64,000 nt of DNA from G963677185 sp963677185. Lineage in GTDB: Bacteria > Bacillota > Syntrophomonadia > Syntrophomonadales > Syntrophomonadaceae. The stretch spans positions 2,542,001 through 2,606,000 of the forward strand of contig OY781889.1 in NCBI GenBank assembly GCA_963677185.1. Reading direction: 5' to 3'. Below the pieces are notes generated by a model, which searched no databases, had not been told where the DNA came from, and saw only the letters and a list, made by a program, of their open reading frames with translations. The translations under genes were made by a program, and so were the position numbers. This document shows positions 54,351-61,956 of this stretch, one piece after another (within the stretch, counting starts at the first letter, position 1; each line of letters starts with the position of its first letter).

Positions 54351-54379
54351 TTGATTTATGGATGGCTTCGATTTATAAT
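54351..54379 (+). promoter_or_regulatory. Promoter of tRNA-Lys
   Basis: TTGATT, 17-nt spacer, TATAAT. The transcript would begin about 10 nt before the tRNA. Confidence 0.8.
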
Positions 54380-54395
54380 ATGCAATGTCGCCAAG

Positions 54396-54472
54396 GGGCC
54401 ATTAGCTCAATTAGGCAGAGCAGCTGACTCTTAATCAGAAGGTTGAAGGTTCGATTCCTTCATGGCCCACCA
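54396..54472 (+). tRNA. tRNA-Lys (anticodon CTT), CCA encoded
   Basis: Cloverleaf from the acceptor GGGCCAT/ATGGCCC, D arm GCTC...GAGC, anticodon loop CTCTTAA (anticodon 54430-54432), T arm GAAGG-TTCGATT-CCTTC, then ACCA. The top anticodon-stem pair is G-A (54423 with 54439) instead of a normal pair; the other four pair. It should decode AAG. Confidence 0.95.
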
Positions 54473-54484
54473 TTATTAAACCGT

Positions 54485-54526
54485 AAAACCCCGCTCCTGC
54501 ACAGGTATGCGGGGTTTTGTTTTTTT
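54485..54526 (+). terminator. Terminator after tRNA-Lys
   Basis: AAAACCCCGC pairs with GCGGGGTTTT around a 14-nt loop, followed by a T-run. Confidence 0.9.
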
Positions 54527-54595
54527 GTGAGCCTCTTTTAAAGAATGTTTTCGTAAATCTTGCCGGGTTTTATTCATGCAATGGAGGACTATGAT

Positions 54596-55321
54596 ATGTC
54601 CACACGAATAGACAAAATTATATTCCGCAATATCCGGGACGCCAACCTCAAATATAATATGATCGCAAGTGGCGACCGGGTTGCCGTTGCTATGTCCGGA
54701 GGCAAGGACAGCCTTTGCCTGCTGCATATGCTGCTCCAGCTTATCCAGTATAGCCCGCTGCGTTTTGACATTGTACCGATTAATATTGATTTGGGCTGGA
54801 ACAATGACCTGAGTTCAATAGATAAATATTGCTCCGATCTGGGCTGTCCGCTGGTTTCAGAGGCTACCAACATAGGAGAGGTCGTCTTTGAAAGCCGTGA
54901 AGAAAGCAACCCCTGCTCTCTGTGCTCAAACCTCAGACGAGGAGCCCTTCACCGCGTCGCAAAATTCCAGGGCTGCAACAAAGTGGCTATGGGTCATCAT
55001 TTGGACGATTTGGTAGCCACATTTTTTATGTCAATGCTGTATGAAAGCCGCATACATATATACCGGCCAATTAGTTATCTTGACCGTTCCGACCTCTATC
55101 TCATTCGTCCTCTTGCATATGTAGAACAAAAACACATCATTTCATTCATTTCGGCGCACGGACTTAATCCTGTGAAAAACAATTGCCCTGCAGACGGGAT
55201 CACCGCCCGGCATCAATCCGGCAACATTGTGGAATGGCTGGAACGCCAGCATCCTGGAGCCAAACGCCGGATTATGAGCTCGATCGAAAAGCTGAACGAC
55301 CCCGGCATATATTCCAGGTAA
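54596..55321 (+). CDS. TtcA-like tRNA thiolation PP-loop ATPase
   Basis: A 241-residue protein with PP-loop SGGKDS (residues 34-39), a CSLC pair in ESNPCSLCSNLRRGALH, and HHLDDLVATFF plus RPLAYVEQKHI. These match TtcA (2-thiocytidine at position 32), which carries an Fe-S cluster via CxxC and a later Cys, here in NNCPAD. Other TtcA-like thiolases are possible. ATG at 54596 with GGAGG 8 nt upstream; a longer frame from 54560 is less supported. It precedes lexA. Confidence 0.85.
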   Translation: MSTRIDKIIFRNIRDANLKYNMIASGDRVAVAMSGGKDSLCLLHMLLQLIQYSPLRFDIVPINIDLGWNNDLSSIDKYCSDLGCPLVSEATNIGEVVFESREESNPCSLCSNLRRGALHRVAKFQGCNKVAMGHHLDDLVATFFMSMLYESRIHIYRPISYLDRSDLYLIRPLAYVEQKHIISFISAHGLNPVKNNCPADGITARHQSGNIVEWLERQHPGAKRRIMSSIEKLNDPGIYSR

Positions 55322-55325
55322 TTAC

Positions 55326-55339
55326 TGAACATTTGTTTG
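55326..55339. promoter_or_regulatory. LexA box (Bacillus type) in the lexA promoter
   Basis: TGAACATTTGTTTG fits the CGAAC-N4-GTTYG consensus except for the first base. It overlaps the -35 at 55337, which suggests autorepression. Confidence 0.75.
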
Positions 55340-55364
55340 CTTTTGCTCTTTTCTGTGCTACAAT
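55337..55364 (+). promoter_or_regulatory. Promoter of lexA
   Basis: TTGCTT, 16-nt spacer, TACAAT, overlapping the LexA box. Confidence 0.65.
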
Positions 55365-55394
55365 ACAGAAAAATGGGTGCAAGGAGGAAGAGCA

Positions 55395-56024
55395 ATGCCG
55401 GTTGTTGCCGAGCCTAACGAGCGCGAGAGAAAAATACTGGACTTTGTTGACCAGCAGATCAAGTATAAGGGCTATCCCCCTTCGGTCCGCGAAATTGGCG
55501 AAGCCGTGGGGTTGAAATCACCTTCAAGCGTACACACTTATTTGAAGAATTTGGAGGCCAAAGGCTTGCTCCGGCGTGACCCCGAAAAAAACCGAGCTAT
55601 ATCGCCTATGAGCTATGGCGAAGACAGCGATACTCAATATAGCGATCCCCATTCCATCCGCCTGCCTCTCGTAGGAGATGTAGCAGCAGGAACTCCGATT
55701 ACGGCCATCGAGAACATCGAAGAGCATATTAGCGTTCCCGTAGAATTGACTGGATCCGGTTCGCATTTCATGTTGAAAGTAAAAGGCGACAGCATGATCG
55801 AAGCTGGAATCCTTAATGGCGATTATATTGTCATTCGTGAACAGAATACGGCCAATAACGGTGATATTGTGGTAGCTATGCTGGAAGACGAGGCTACGGT
55901 CAAGCGTTTTTACCGGCGCAACGGACAGATTGAACTTCGCCCTGAAAACAGTTCCATGCAGCCTATCGTGGTAAGTGATTGTACTATCGTGGGCGTAGTG
56001 CGCAGTCTGATGCGACGTATGTAA
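55395..56024 (+). CDS. lexA: LexA repressor
   Basis: A 209-residue SOS repressor. N-terminal winged-helix domain (YPPSVREIGEAVGLKSPSSVH), linker, and the S24 self-cleaving domain. The cut site is Ala98-Gly99 (GDVAAGTPI), with Ser133 (KGDSMIEAGI) and Lys170 (ATVKRF) as the catalytic pair. When RecA filaments form, it cleaves itself and frees DNA-repair genes. The ATG at 55395 has AAGGAGG upstream. Confidence 0.97.
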   Translation: MPVVAEPNERERKILDFVDQQIKYKGYPPSVREIGEAVGLKSPSSVHTYLKNLEAKGLLRRDPEKNRAISPMSYGEDSDTQYSDPHSIRLPLVGDVAAGTPITAIENIEEHISVPVELTGSGSHFMLKVKGDSMIEAGILNGDYIVIREQNTANNGDIVVAMLEDEATVKRFYRRNGQIELRPENSSMQPIVVSDCTIVGVVRSLMRRM

Positions 56025-56030
56025 AATAAT

Positions 56031-56063
56031 AAAAAGGGGCGCAACTTGCCCCCCTTTTTATTA
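56031..56063 (+). terminator. Terminator after lexA
   Basis: AAAAAGGGGC and GCCCCCCTTTTT form a stem followed by a T-rich stretch. Being symmetrical, it may also end transcripts from the glnA side. Confidence 0.8.
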
Positions 56064-56125
56064 TCTACTCACTTTTTATTTCGAAATATGCACCGTAATC
56101 ATTAGTCTTCAAATACTGTTCATAG

Positions 56126-56499
56126 TTCACGTCTTACTTTTCACTTCTTACGTCTTACGTCTTACGTCTCACGTCTTACGTCTCACGTCTCACGTCTTAC
56201 TTTTCACTTCTTACGTCTTACGTCTTACGTTTCACGTTTCACGTTTTACGTTTTACGTTTCACATTTCACATTTCACATTTCACGTTTTACGTCTCATGT
56301 TTCACGACGTCTTACATCTTACATTTCACGTTTCACGTCTTACGTTTCACGTTTCACGTCTCACGTCTTACTTTTCACTTCTTACGTCTTACGTCTTACG
56401 TTTCACGTTTCACGTCTTTCGTCTCACGTTTCACATTTCACGTCTCACGTTTCACGTCTTACGTCTTTCGTCTCATGTTTCACGTCTTACGTTTCACAT
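56126..56499. repeat. Tandem heptamer repeat array (about 52 units, TTCACGT/CTTACGT type)
   Basis: 374 bp made almost wholly of 7-bp units: 25 units at 56126-56300, an irregular 10-base spacer TTCACGACGT at 56301-56310, then 27 units at 56311-56499. The consensus is YTYACGT, with variants such as CTTACTT, TTCACAT, CTTTCGT and CTCATGT. A five-unit block (CTTACTT TTCACTT then three CTTACGT) recurs at 56133, 56196 and 56367, showing segmental duplication. It begins about 60 bp past the lexA terminator and ends 5 bp before the glnA stop codon. Confidence 0.95.
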
Positions 56500-56504
56500 G
56501 TAAA

Positions 56505-57839
56505 CTAGAATTTTTCCAGGTATTCGCTTACTTCCCAATCATACACCCTGGCGCTGTATTCTTCCCATTCCCTTAACTTGGCATCAATGAAACGGTCATA
56601 GATATGAGGACCCAGGGCTTCAATCAGGATATCATCCGCCATCAGCTCGTTTAGTGCATCGTAAAGATTCTGCGGCAATGATTCAATATTATTCTTGCGG
56701 CGCTCGGACAGTGACATCTCGTAAATATTCTGTTCTACTGGCAGCGCCAATTCCAGCCGGTTCTTTATTCCGTCCAGGCCTGCCTTGAGAATTACAGCCA
56801 GGCCAAGATAAGGATTACAGCTGGGATCCGGGCTTCTTACCTCAATCCTGGTGCTCATCTGCCGTTTGGCCGGAATCCGGATCAGAGGGCTGCGGTTTTT
56901 ATATGACCAGGCGATGTAAACCGGTGCTTCGTAACCTGGCACCAACCGCTTGTAGGAATTGACCGTCGGGCTTGTAATGGCCGCAATAGCCTTGGCATGT
57001 TTCAGCACTCCGGCAATAAAATAGCGGCACAGTTCGCTCAACCCGTCCGGCTGGCTGGGATCGTAGAACAGGTTAACCGTCTCACCGTCTTTGAACAGCG
57101 AGCAATGCAAATGCATTCCCGACCCATTTATTCCGTATATGGGCTTGGGCATGAAGGTGGCGTGCATATCATGCATCTGGGCCACTGTCCTGACCACGAT
57201 TCTAAAGCTCATGATATTATCGGCGGTTACCATGGCATCGGCATATTTGAAATCAATTTCATGCTGTCCGGGGGCCACTTCATGATGAGCCGCTTCGATC
57301 TCGAAACCTATCTTTTGAAGGGTCTCAACCATGTCACGGCGGGCATCCTCGCCTTTATCAACCGGTGGCAGGTCGAAATAGCCGGCCTTATCGTGGGTGG
57401 TCAGTGTGGGCAGTCCGTCGGCATCCAACTGAAACAGAAAGAATTCCGGTTCAGGACCGACCTGCATGGTATATCCCATTTCCTTCGCTTCATCCAGAAC
57501 CCGGCGCAAGGCATTACGTGGGCATCCAATAAATGGCTTGCCCTCTTCGGAATGAATGTCACAGATTAGCCGGGCTGTTTTCCCGCTGCCTTCAGGCACC
57601 TTCCATGGCAGAATCAGGAATGTGTTCAGATCCGGCTTCAGGAACATGTCTGATTCCTCAATCCGAACAAAGCCTTCTATCGATGAACCATCAAACATCA
57701 GCTCTCCATTTAGAGCTTTATCTAACTGTTCGACCGTTATTGATATGCTTTTGAATACTCCCAGAATATCTGTGAATTGCAGCCGGATAAACCTTACATC
57801 CTGATCTGCGCATATTCGTTTAATCTCTTCTCGGTTCAT
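56505..57839 (-). CDS. glnA: Glutamine synthetase, type I
   Basis: A 444-residue GSI-alpha-type enzyme (ammonia plus glutamate to glutamine). Motifs: MFDGSSIEGF, GPEPEFFLF, INGSGMHLHCSLF, PTVNSYKRLVPGYEAP and IRIPAKRQMSTRIEVRSPDPSCNPYL (read in parts). The adenylylation loop of GSI-beta is absent, as in Bacillus. GGAGGG precedes the ATG. In B. subtilis it follows glnR; no glnR gene is here. Confidence 0.98.
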   Translation of the reverse strand: MNREEIKRICADQDVRFIRLQFTDILGVFKSISITVEQLDKALNGELMFDGSSIEGFVRIEESDMFLKPDLNTFLILPWKVPEGSGKTARLICDIHSEEGKPFIGCPRNALRRVLDEAKEMGYTMQVGPEPEFFLFQLDADGLPTLTTHDKAGYFDLPPVDKGEDARRDMVETLQKIGFEIEAAHHEVAPGQHEIDFKYADAMVTADNIMSFRIVVRTVAQMHDMHATFMPKPIYGINGSGMHLHCSLFKDGETVNLFYDPSQPDGLSELCRYFIAGVLKHAKAIAAITSPTVNSYKRLVPGYEAPVYIAWSYKNRSPLIRIPAKRQMSTRIEVRSPDPSCNPYLGLAVILKAGLDGIKNRLELALPVEQNIYEMSLSERRKNNIESLPQNLYDALNELMADDILIEALGPHIYDRFIDAKLREWEEYSARVYDWEVSEYLEKF

Positions 57840-57878
57840 ATGCCCTCCTTATTTATCTGATCTTGCACAAAGTGCATT

Positions 57879-58367
57879 TTATACTATTCTAACAATAAAT
57901 GAAACGACCATAGCCAGTGCAATGGCAATTTGAAAAAGAATACCGGATACAAAGCCGGCAAAACTACCGATCCCGGCCTTAAAAGCCAGCTCCCAGTCCT
58001 CCAAGGCAAAGTATTCTCCGATGACTGCACCAGCCAGCGCTCCCAGTATCGGTCCAAATGGCGGAAACCATATTATGCCGATCACAAATCCTAGCACCGC
58101 GCCGATCATAGCATATTTCGTTGATCCGAAAAATGTGACTCCAATCAGGGGTGAGAGATGGTCGGCCAGGACCGCAGCCAGGGCCAGTATGCCCATTATC
58201 ACAAGGTATTCGGGACTCATTTGCTGAAAGCCCTCATACCAGCCATAGCCTGCCATGGTGACAAAAATCAAGGGGATTCCCGGCACAAATGGCAGCATGG
58301 TGCCAATTAAGCCCATTAGCATAAAAATCATCGCTATTATTATGGCAGCAACAGAAAAATCAAACAC
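57879..58367 (-). CDS. DUF456 membrane protein
   Basis: A 162-residue protein with four to six hydrophobic segments. It contains the DUF456 pattern GTMLPFVPGIPLIFVTMAGY, ADHLSPLIGVTFFGSTKYAM and PFGPILGALAGAVIGEYF. GTG at 58367 with AAGGAGG upstream; a longer frame from 58394 is less likely. Its function is not known. Confidence 0.88.
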   Translation of the reverse strand: MFDFSVAAIIIAMIFMLMGLIGTMLPFVPGIPLIFVTMAGYGWYEGFQQMSPEYLVIMGILALAAVLADHLSPLIGVTFFGSTKYAMIGAVLGFVIGIIWFPPFGPILGALAGAVIGEYFALEDWELAFKAGIGSFAGFVSGILFQIAIALAMVVSFIVRIV

Positions 58368-58440
58368 GTCGATGACCTCCTTATCAGGAAGCACAAAGAA
58401 CTTTAGTCAACTGACAACAGGCAGGCATTTTTCAGGGTGT

Positions 58441-59661
58441 TTACCAGTGTTCCATGAGCCTGCTAGCCACGTAACGGCCATGTTCATAGCTTAATCCACC
58501 CTGAACAAATACACAATAAGGGGACCGCATGGGCGCATCGCAGGATATTTCGATTGAAGAACCTTGAACAAACGTACCGGCGGCCATTATGACTTGATGA
58601 TCATAACCAGGAAGGGGCGCATATTCTAGCCGCACCTGGCTTCCCACCGGTGAATTGGATTGTATCAACTGGCAGAACCTCTGCACTTCGTGCTCGTCGG
58701 CCAGGCAGATCGCCTGCACAATATCTCCCCGGGATTCGTTCCAGTGCGGATAGGTCTCGTATCCTGACTCTGCAAATAGATAAGCAAGCAGAACCGCAGT
58801 CTTCATAGCCTGGGCAGTAACATGCGGGGCTAAAAACAAGCCCTGGAACATGGAACGCGGATTGACCAGGCTTGCACCCAGTTCTTTCCCCAGGCCTGGC
58901 GCAGTCAGGTGATCGGCAGCCGCTTCGACCAGTTCGCTGCGGCCGGCAATATAACCTCCAGACAGGGCCAGACCGCCTCCCGGATTCTTTATCAGCGAAC
59001 CAGCGATGAGATCTGCTCCAACTTCTAGAGGTTCGTATAGATCAGTAAACTCTCCATAACAGTTGTCAATAAATATAATAGCTTCCGGGGACCGTGCTCG
59101 TATGATCACACACAGCGCCCGAATATCATTTATATCCAGAGCCCTGCGCAGAGCATAACCCCGTGATCTCTGGATTAATACCATTTTGGCAGTTGGCGGC
59201 AATGAACTGGAAACAGCTTGCAGATCGACCAGTCCGTGATCATCCAGGGATATTTCCGAATACTTGATACCCCTGTCAGTCAATGAACCTTTTTGCGGTG
59301 ATGGGTAGCCGATTACAGTACGTAGAGTGTCATACGGGGCGCCTGCAGCTGATACTATCAGGTCGCCAGGGCGTAATATTCCCATTAGACAGGCGGTGAT
59401 TGCATGAGTGCCGGAAACGATTTGCGAGCGGACCAATGAGTCTTCACTGGCGAACACCTGGCTGTATACGGCTTCAAGAGCATCTCTGCCGCTATCTCCG
59501 TAACCATAGCCGCTGCTTTGATTGAAATGATAATCTTGTACATTTTGCTGTTTGAAGGCTTCGAGAACTTTTACCTGGTTGAAATATGCAATTTCTTCGA
59601 TTTCCTCAAAACGGGCGCTGAGTATTTTCTCTGCGGCCTTAATGCGGGCCAGCTGATGCAA
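58441..59661 (-). CDS. Methionine gamma-lyase-related PLP protein (YnbB type)
   Basis: A 406-residue fold-type I PLP enzyme. The Schiff-base lysine is in GSLIKNPGGGLALSGGYIAG, with GSGTHAIT-like VSGTHAITACLMG and FIDNCYGEF around the cofactor. These genes have been called aluminium-resistance proteins; the true substrate is unknown. TTG start at 59661 with GGAG upstream. The hfq-ynbB-glnA order matches B. subtilis. Confidence 0.9.
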   Translation of the reverse strand: MHQLARIKAAEKILSARFEEIEEIAYFNQVKVLEAFKQQNVQDYHFNQSSGYGYGDSGRDALEAVYSQVFASEDSLVRSQIVSGTHAITACLMGILRPGDLIVSAAGAPYDTLRTVIGYPSPQKGSLTDRGIKYSEISLDDHGLVDLQAVSSSLPPTAKMVLIQRSRGYALRRALDINDIRALCVIIRARSPEAIIFIDNCYGEFTDLYEPLEVGADLIAGSLIKNPGGGLALSGGYIAGRSELVEAAADHLTAPGLGKELGASLVNPRSMFQGLFLAPHVTAQAMKTAVLLAYLFAESGYETYPHWNESRGDIVQAICLADEHEVQRFCQLIQSNSPVGSQVRLEYAPLPGYDHQVIMAAGTFVQGSSIEISCDAPMRSPYCVFVQGGLSYEHGRYVASRLMEHW

Positions 59662-59804
59662 GTTAATTGCTCCTATTCCAACCGTTCTATTCCTGGTCTA
59701 TATCAGTATGTACTGTTGGCGGCCAGTAAGTAATGCGGTCTCTAAAAACCAGATGTACATCTTCGCTTTAATGGTACTTGTAATGTAATTGAAAAACCGG
59801 CCTG

Positions 59805-60062
59805 TTAATCCTCATGGGTTTCGTGGCTGATAACGTCCATATTGATGATAGACAGCGGCTTCAGCGGAGCTACCGTCGATATGGCATGCTTGTAAACCAG
59901 CTGCTGCCTTCCATCCATTTCAACAATTACAGTAAAATTGTCAAAGCCTTTAACCGTGCCCTTTATTTGAAATCCATTGACCAGGTATATGGTCACTGCC
60001 GCTTTTTCTTTTCTAACCTGGTTCAGAAAAGCATCCTGTAAATTCAACTGTGTCTTGGCCAT
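59805..60062 (-). CDS. hfq: RNA chaperone Hfq
   Basis: An 85-residue Sm-like protein: LQDAFLNQVRKEKAAVTIYL, NGFQIKGTVKGFDNFTVI, and the second Sm motif around YKHAIST. It assembles as a hexamer that binds sRNAs and mRNAs. The C-terminal tail is short and acidic (HETHED). GAGGGGGA precedes the ATG. Confidence 0.97.
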   Translation of the reverse strand: MAKTQLNLQDAFLNQVRKEKAAVTIYLVNGFQIKGTVKGFDNFTVIVEMDGRQQLVYKHAISTVAPLKPLSIINMDVISHETHED

Positions 60063-60115
60063 GAAATATACTCCCCCTCAAACAACTCCAGAAATGGAAC
60101 CTCTGGTAGACTATT

Positions 60116-61054
60116 TTACCTTGAATTAAAGACCGATGCCATATAATAGCATATTTTATCTACCAGTTGGACATGTTCCTCTTCCAATTGCAAATTAAAC
60201 CAGCGAATTCTATCATCTTTTTTAAACCATGTATACTGCCTTTTGGCATATCTCCTGGTTTCCTTCTTGATTTCAGCCTGCATTTCGTCGTAGCTAAAGC
60301 GCCCTTCAAGATAGGCCAGCACCTGCTTGTAACCCAGTGCCTGCATGGACGAGTGGCTGGAACACAGGCCACGGGCTTTCAACCCGGCTACCTCTTCCAC
60401 CAGTCCCTGCGCCAGCATTTTATCCACCCTTTTCTCAATGTTTTCGTACAGGATTTCCCGGGGCACAAAAAGACCGGCCACAGCCAGGCAGTATGTGTCG
60501 CGCCGGCGAATCTGAGTTTTACTGAAGGCCTGACCGGTTATTTCCCAGATTTCTAACGCTCTTATCGTTCGCTTCCGGTCATTGGGACCAATTCTGGCAG
60601 CATACTCCGGATCAACTGCCTGCAGCTTCGAATATAGAAATTCCAATCCATGCTGACTGCATGTTTCTTCCAGGTTATGTCTTACCTGTTGCTGGTTGGG
60701 AAGGGGAATAAAGTCATAGTCATCCACCAGAGCCTGGTAATACAGCCCGGTTCCTCCTACTAAAAGCGGAAGCCTTCCCCGCGCGCTTATTGCGGCTATT
60801 AGCTCCTTGCCGGCCTTCTGGTATTCAGCAACACTGTATGTTTTATCCGGATCCACCACGTCAATAAGATGGTGCACCACACCTTCCCGCTGTTCTATAG
60901 CTGTTTTAGCAGTGCCAATATCAAGTCCGCGGTAAACCTGCATTGAATCACAGGAAATTATCTCCGCATTCATTTTTACCGCAAGCTCAATCGCCAGTTC
61001 ACTTTTTCCAGCTGCGGTCGGACCAACAATTGCCGCCAGTTTCAGTTTATACAC
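60116..61054 (-). CDS. miaA: tRNA dimethylallyltransferase
   Basis: A 312-residue enzyme that adds dimethylallyl to A37 of tRNAs reading UNN codons. P-loop GPTAAGKS, DSMQVYRGLDIGTAK, GGTGLYYQAL and RRYAKRQYTWFKKD are all intact. The start is unsure: GTG at 61054 is shown, but AGGAAGGTG sits 6 nt before a CTG at 61045 whose product opens KLAAIVGPTAAGKS, like most MiaA proteins. It precedes hfq as in most bacteria. Confidence 0.95.
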   Translation of the reverse strand: MYKLKLAAIVGPTAAGKSELAIELAVKMNAEIISCDSMQVYRGLDIGTAKTAIEQREGVVHHLIDVVDPDKTYSVAEYQKAGKELIAAISARGRLPLLVGGTGLYYQALVDDYDFIPLPNQQQVRHNLEETCSQHGLEFLYSKLQAVDPEYAARIGPNDRKRTIRALEIWEITGQAFSKTQIRRRDTYCLAVAGLFVPREILYENIEKRVDKMLAQGLVEEVAGLKARGLCSSHSSMQALGYKQVLAYLEGRFSYDEMQAEIKKETRRYAKRQYTWFKKDDRIRWFNLQLEEEHVQLVDKICYYMASVFNSR

Positions 61055-61073
61055 CTTCCTAAACAACTCATTT

Positions 61074-61862
61074 TTATTTGTCCAGAATGCCATAGGCAAT
61101 CGGATTATTCTTACTTTGCATGATCCGATGCACCCCAAGGCGTTCATGTTCCCCGCTCGACAGGCGTTCCTTGATGACCACTCTCTTGCGGGCTGCTTTC
61201 AGTGCGGCTTGAATGCTTTCCGGCAGCAGTGCATGATTGTTGGTTAAAGGCCGCAAGGGATTCATGGATACGCTTTTCATCATGGGCTCCCTGAACATGG
61301 GATCAAAATAAATTATATCGAAACTGTTCGGAGCCAGGGCTTGTAAAAAATCGCGGTGCTCGTGGTTAATCAGCTTAATGCGGTGAATGGCGCTGTCCAG
61401 CCACAGCATCCGGCTTGAATAGCTTTTCATTCCCCAACCTACAACTCTGGCAATGGGTGCAGACGATTCCAGCCCGACAATATCTCCGCTTTCAGAGAAA
61501 TAGGACGCAACAATTGCATCCGATCCCAGCCCGAATGTGCAATCCAGAAAACTGTCCCCAGGGGATATGTCAATTGCCTTCATCATCATATCCCTCAAGC
61601 CTTTTTTTCTGTAAAAGGACAGGCGGTTCTTGGCCATACTGGGATGGAAAAACAGCTCCTTGCCTCCGGTGTACAGCAGCGGCCGGTTCTCGGACCATAC
61701 AATTACGTTTTCTACTCCATATATTTCCATTAGTAGTGGAATGCTGCGATGCTCCCTGTTTACCAGGGGCCAGCCACAGTTTTCCACAAAAGCCAGGAGT
61801 TCCGAATCAAGGCATTTACTGGCATGGCTGGTTGTTATTATCACATTGCTATTATCTGTCAA
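61074..61862 (-). CDS. Class I SAM-dependent methyltransferase (RsmJ-like)
   Basis: A 262-residue protein. SAM-binding motif FLDCTFGLGSDAIVAS (about 107-122) and the catalytic-type DPMF (near 188). The C-terminal RKRVVIKERLSSGEHERLG helps place it in the RsmJ/UPF0341-like group. Its target is not known. TTG start at 61862 with TTGGAGCC upstream. It lies between mutL and miaA. Confidence 0.8.
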   Translation of the reverse strand: MTDNSNVIITTSHASKCLDSELLAFVENCGWPLVNREHRSIPLLMEIYGVENVIVWSENRPLLYTGGKELFFHPSMAKNRLSFYRKKGLRDMMMKAIDISPGDSFLDCTFGLGSDAIVASYFSESGDIVGLESSAPIARVVGWGMKSYSSRMLWLDSAIHRIKLINHEHRDFLQALAPNSFDIIYFDPMFREPMMKSVSMNPLRPLTNNHALLPESIQAALKAARKRVVIKERLSSGEHERLGVHRIMQSKNNPIAYGILDK

Positions 61863-61956
61863 AACGGCTCCAATTCGTCAATACATCTTTTGCCACATAA
61901 GGGTATAAGTGCTATATTTGTCTTGTTATTGTCTTATTAATAATATCTTGCGTTTA

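Noticed and set aside
56297..56503. Open frame of 68 codons inside the heptamer array
   Set aside because: Its sequence is a repetitive (RLTFHVS)n produced by a 7-bp repeat read in three phases, with no ribosome binding site.
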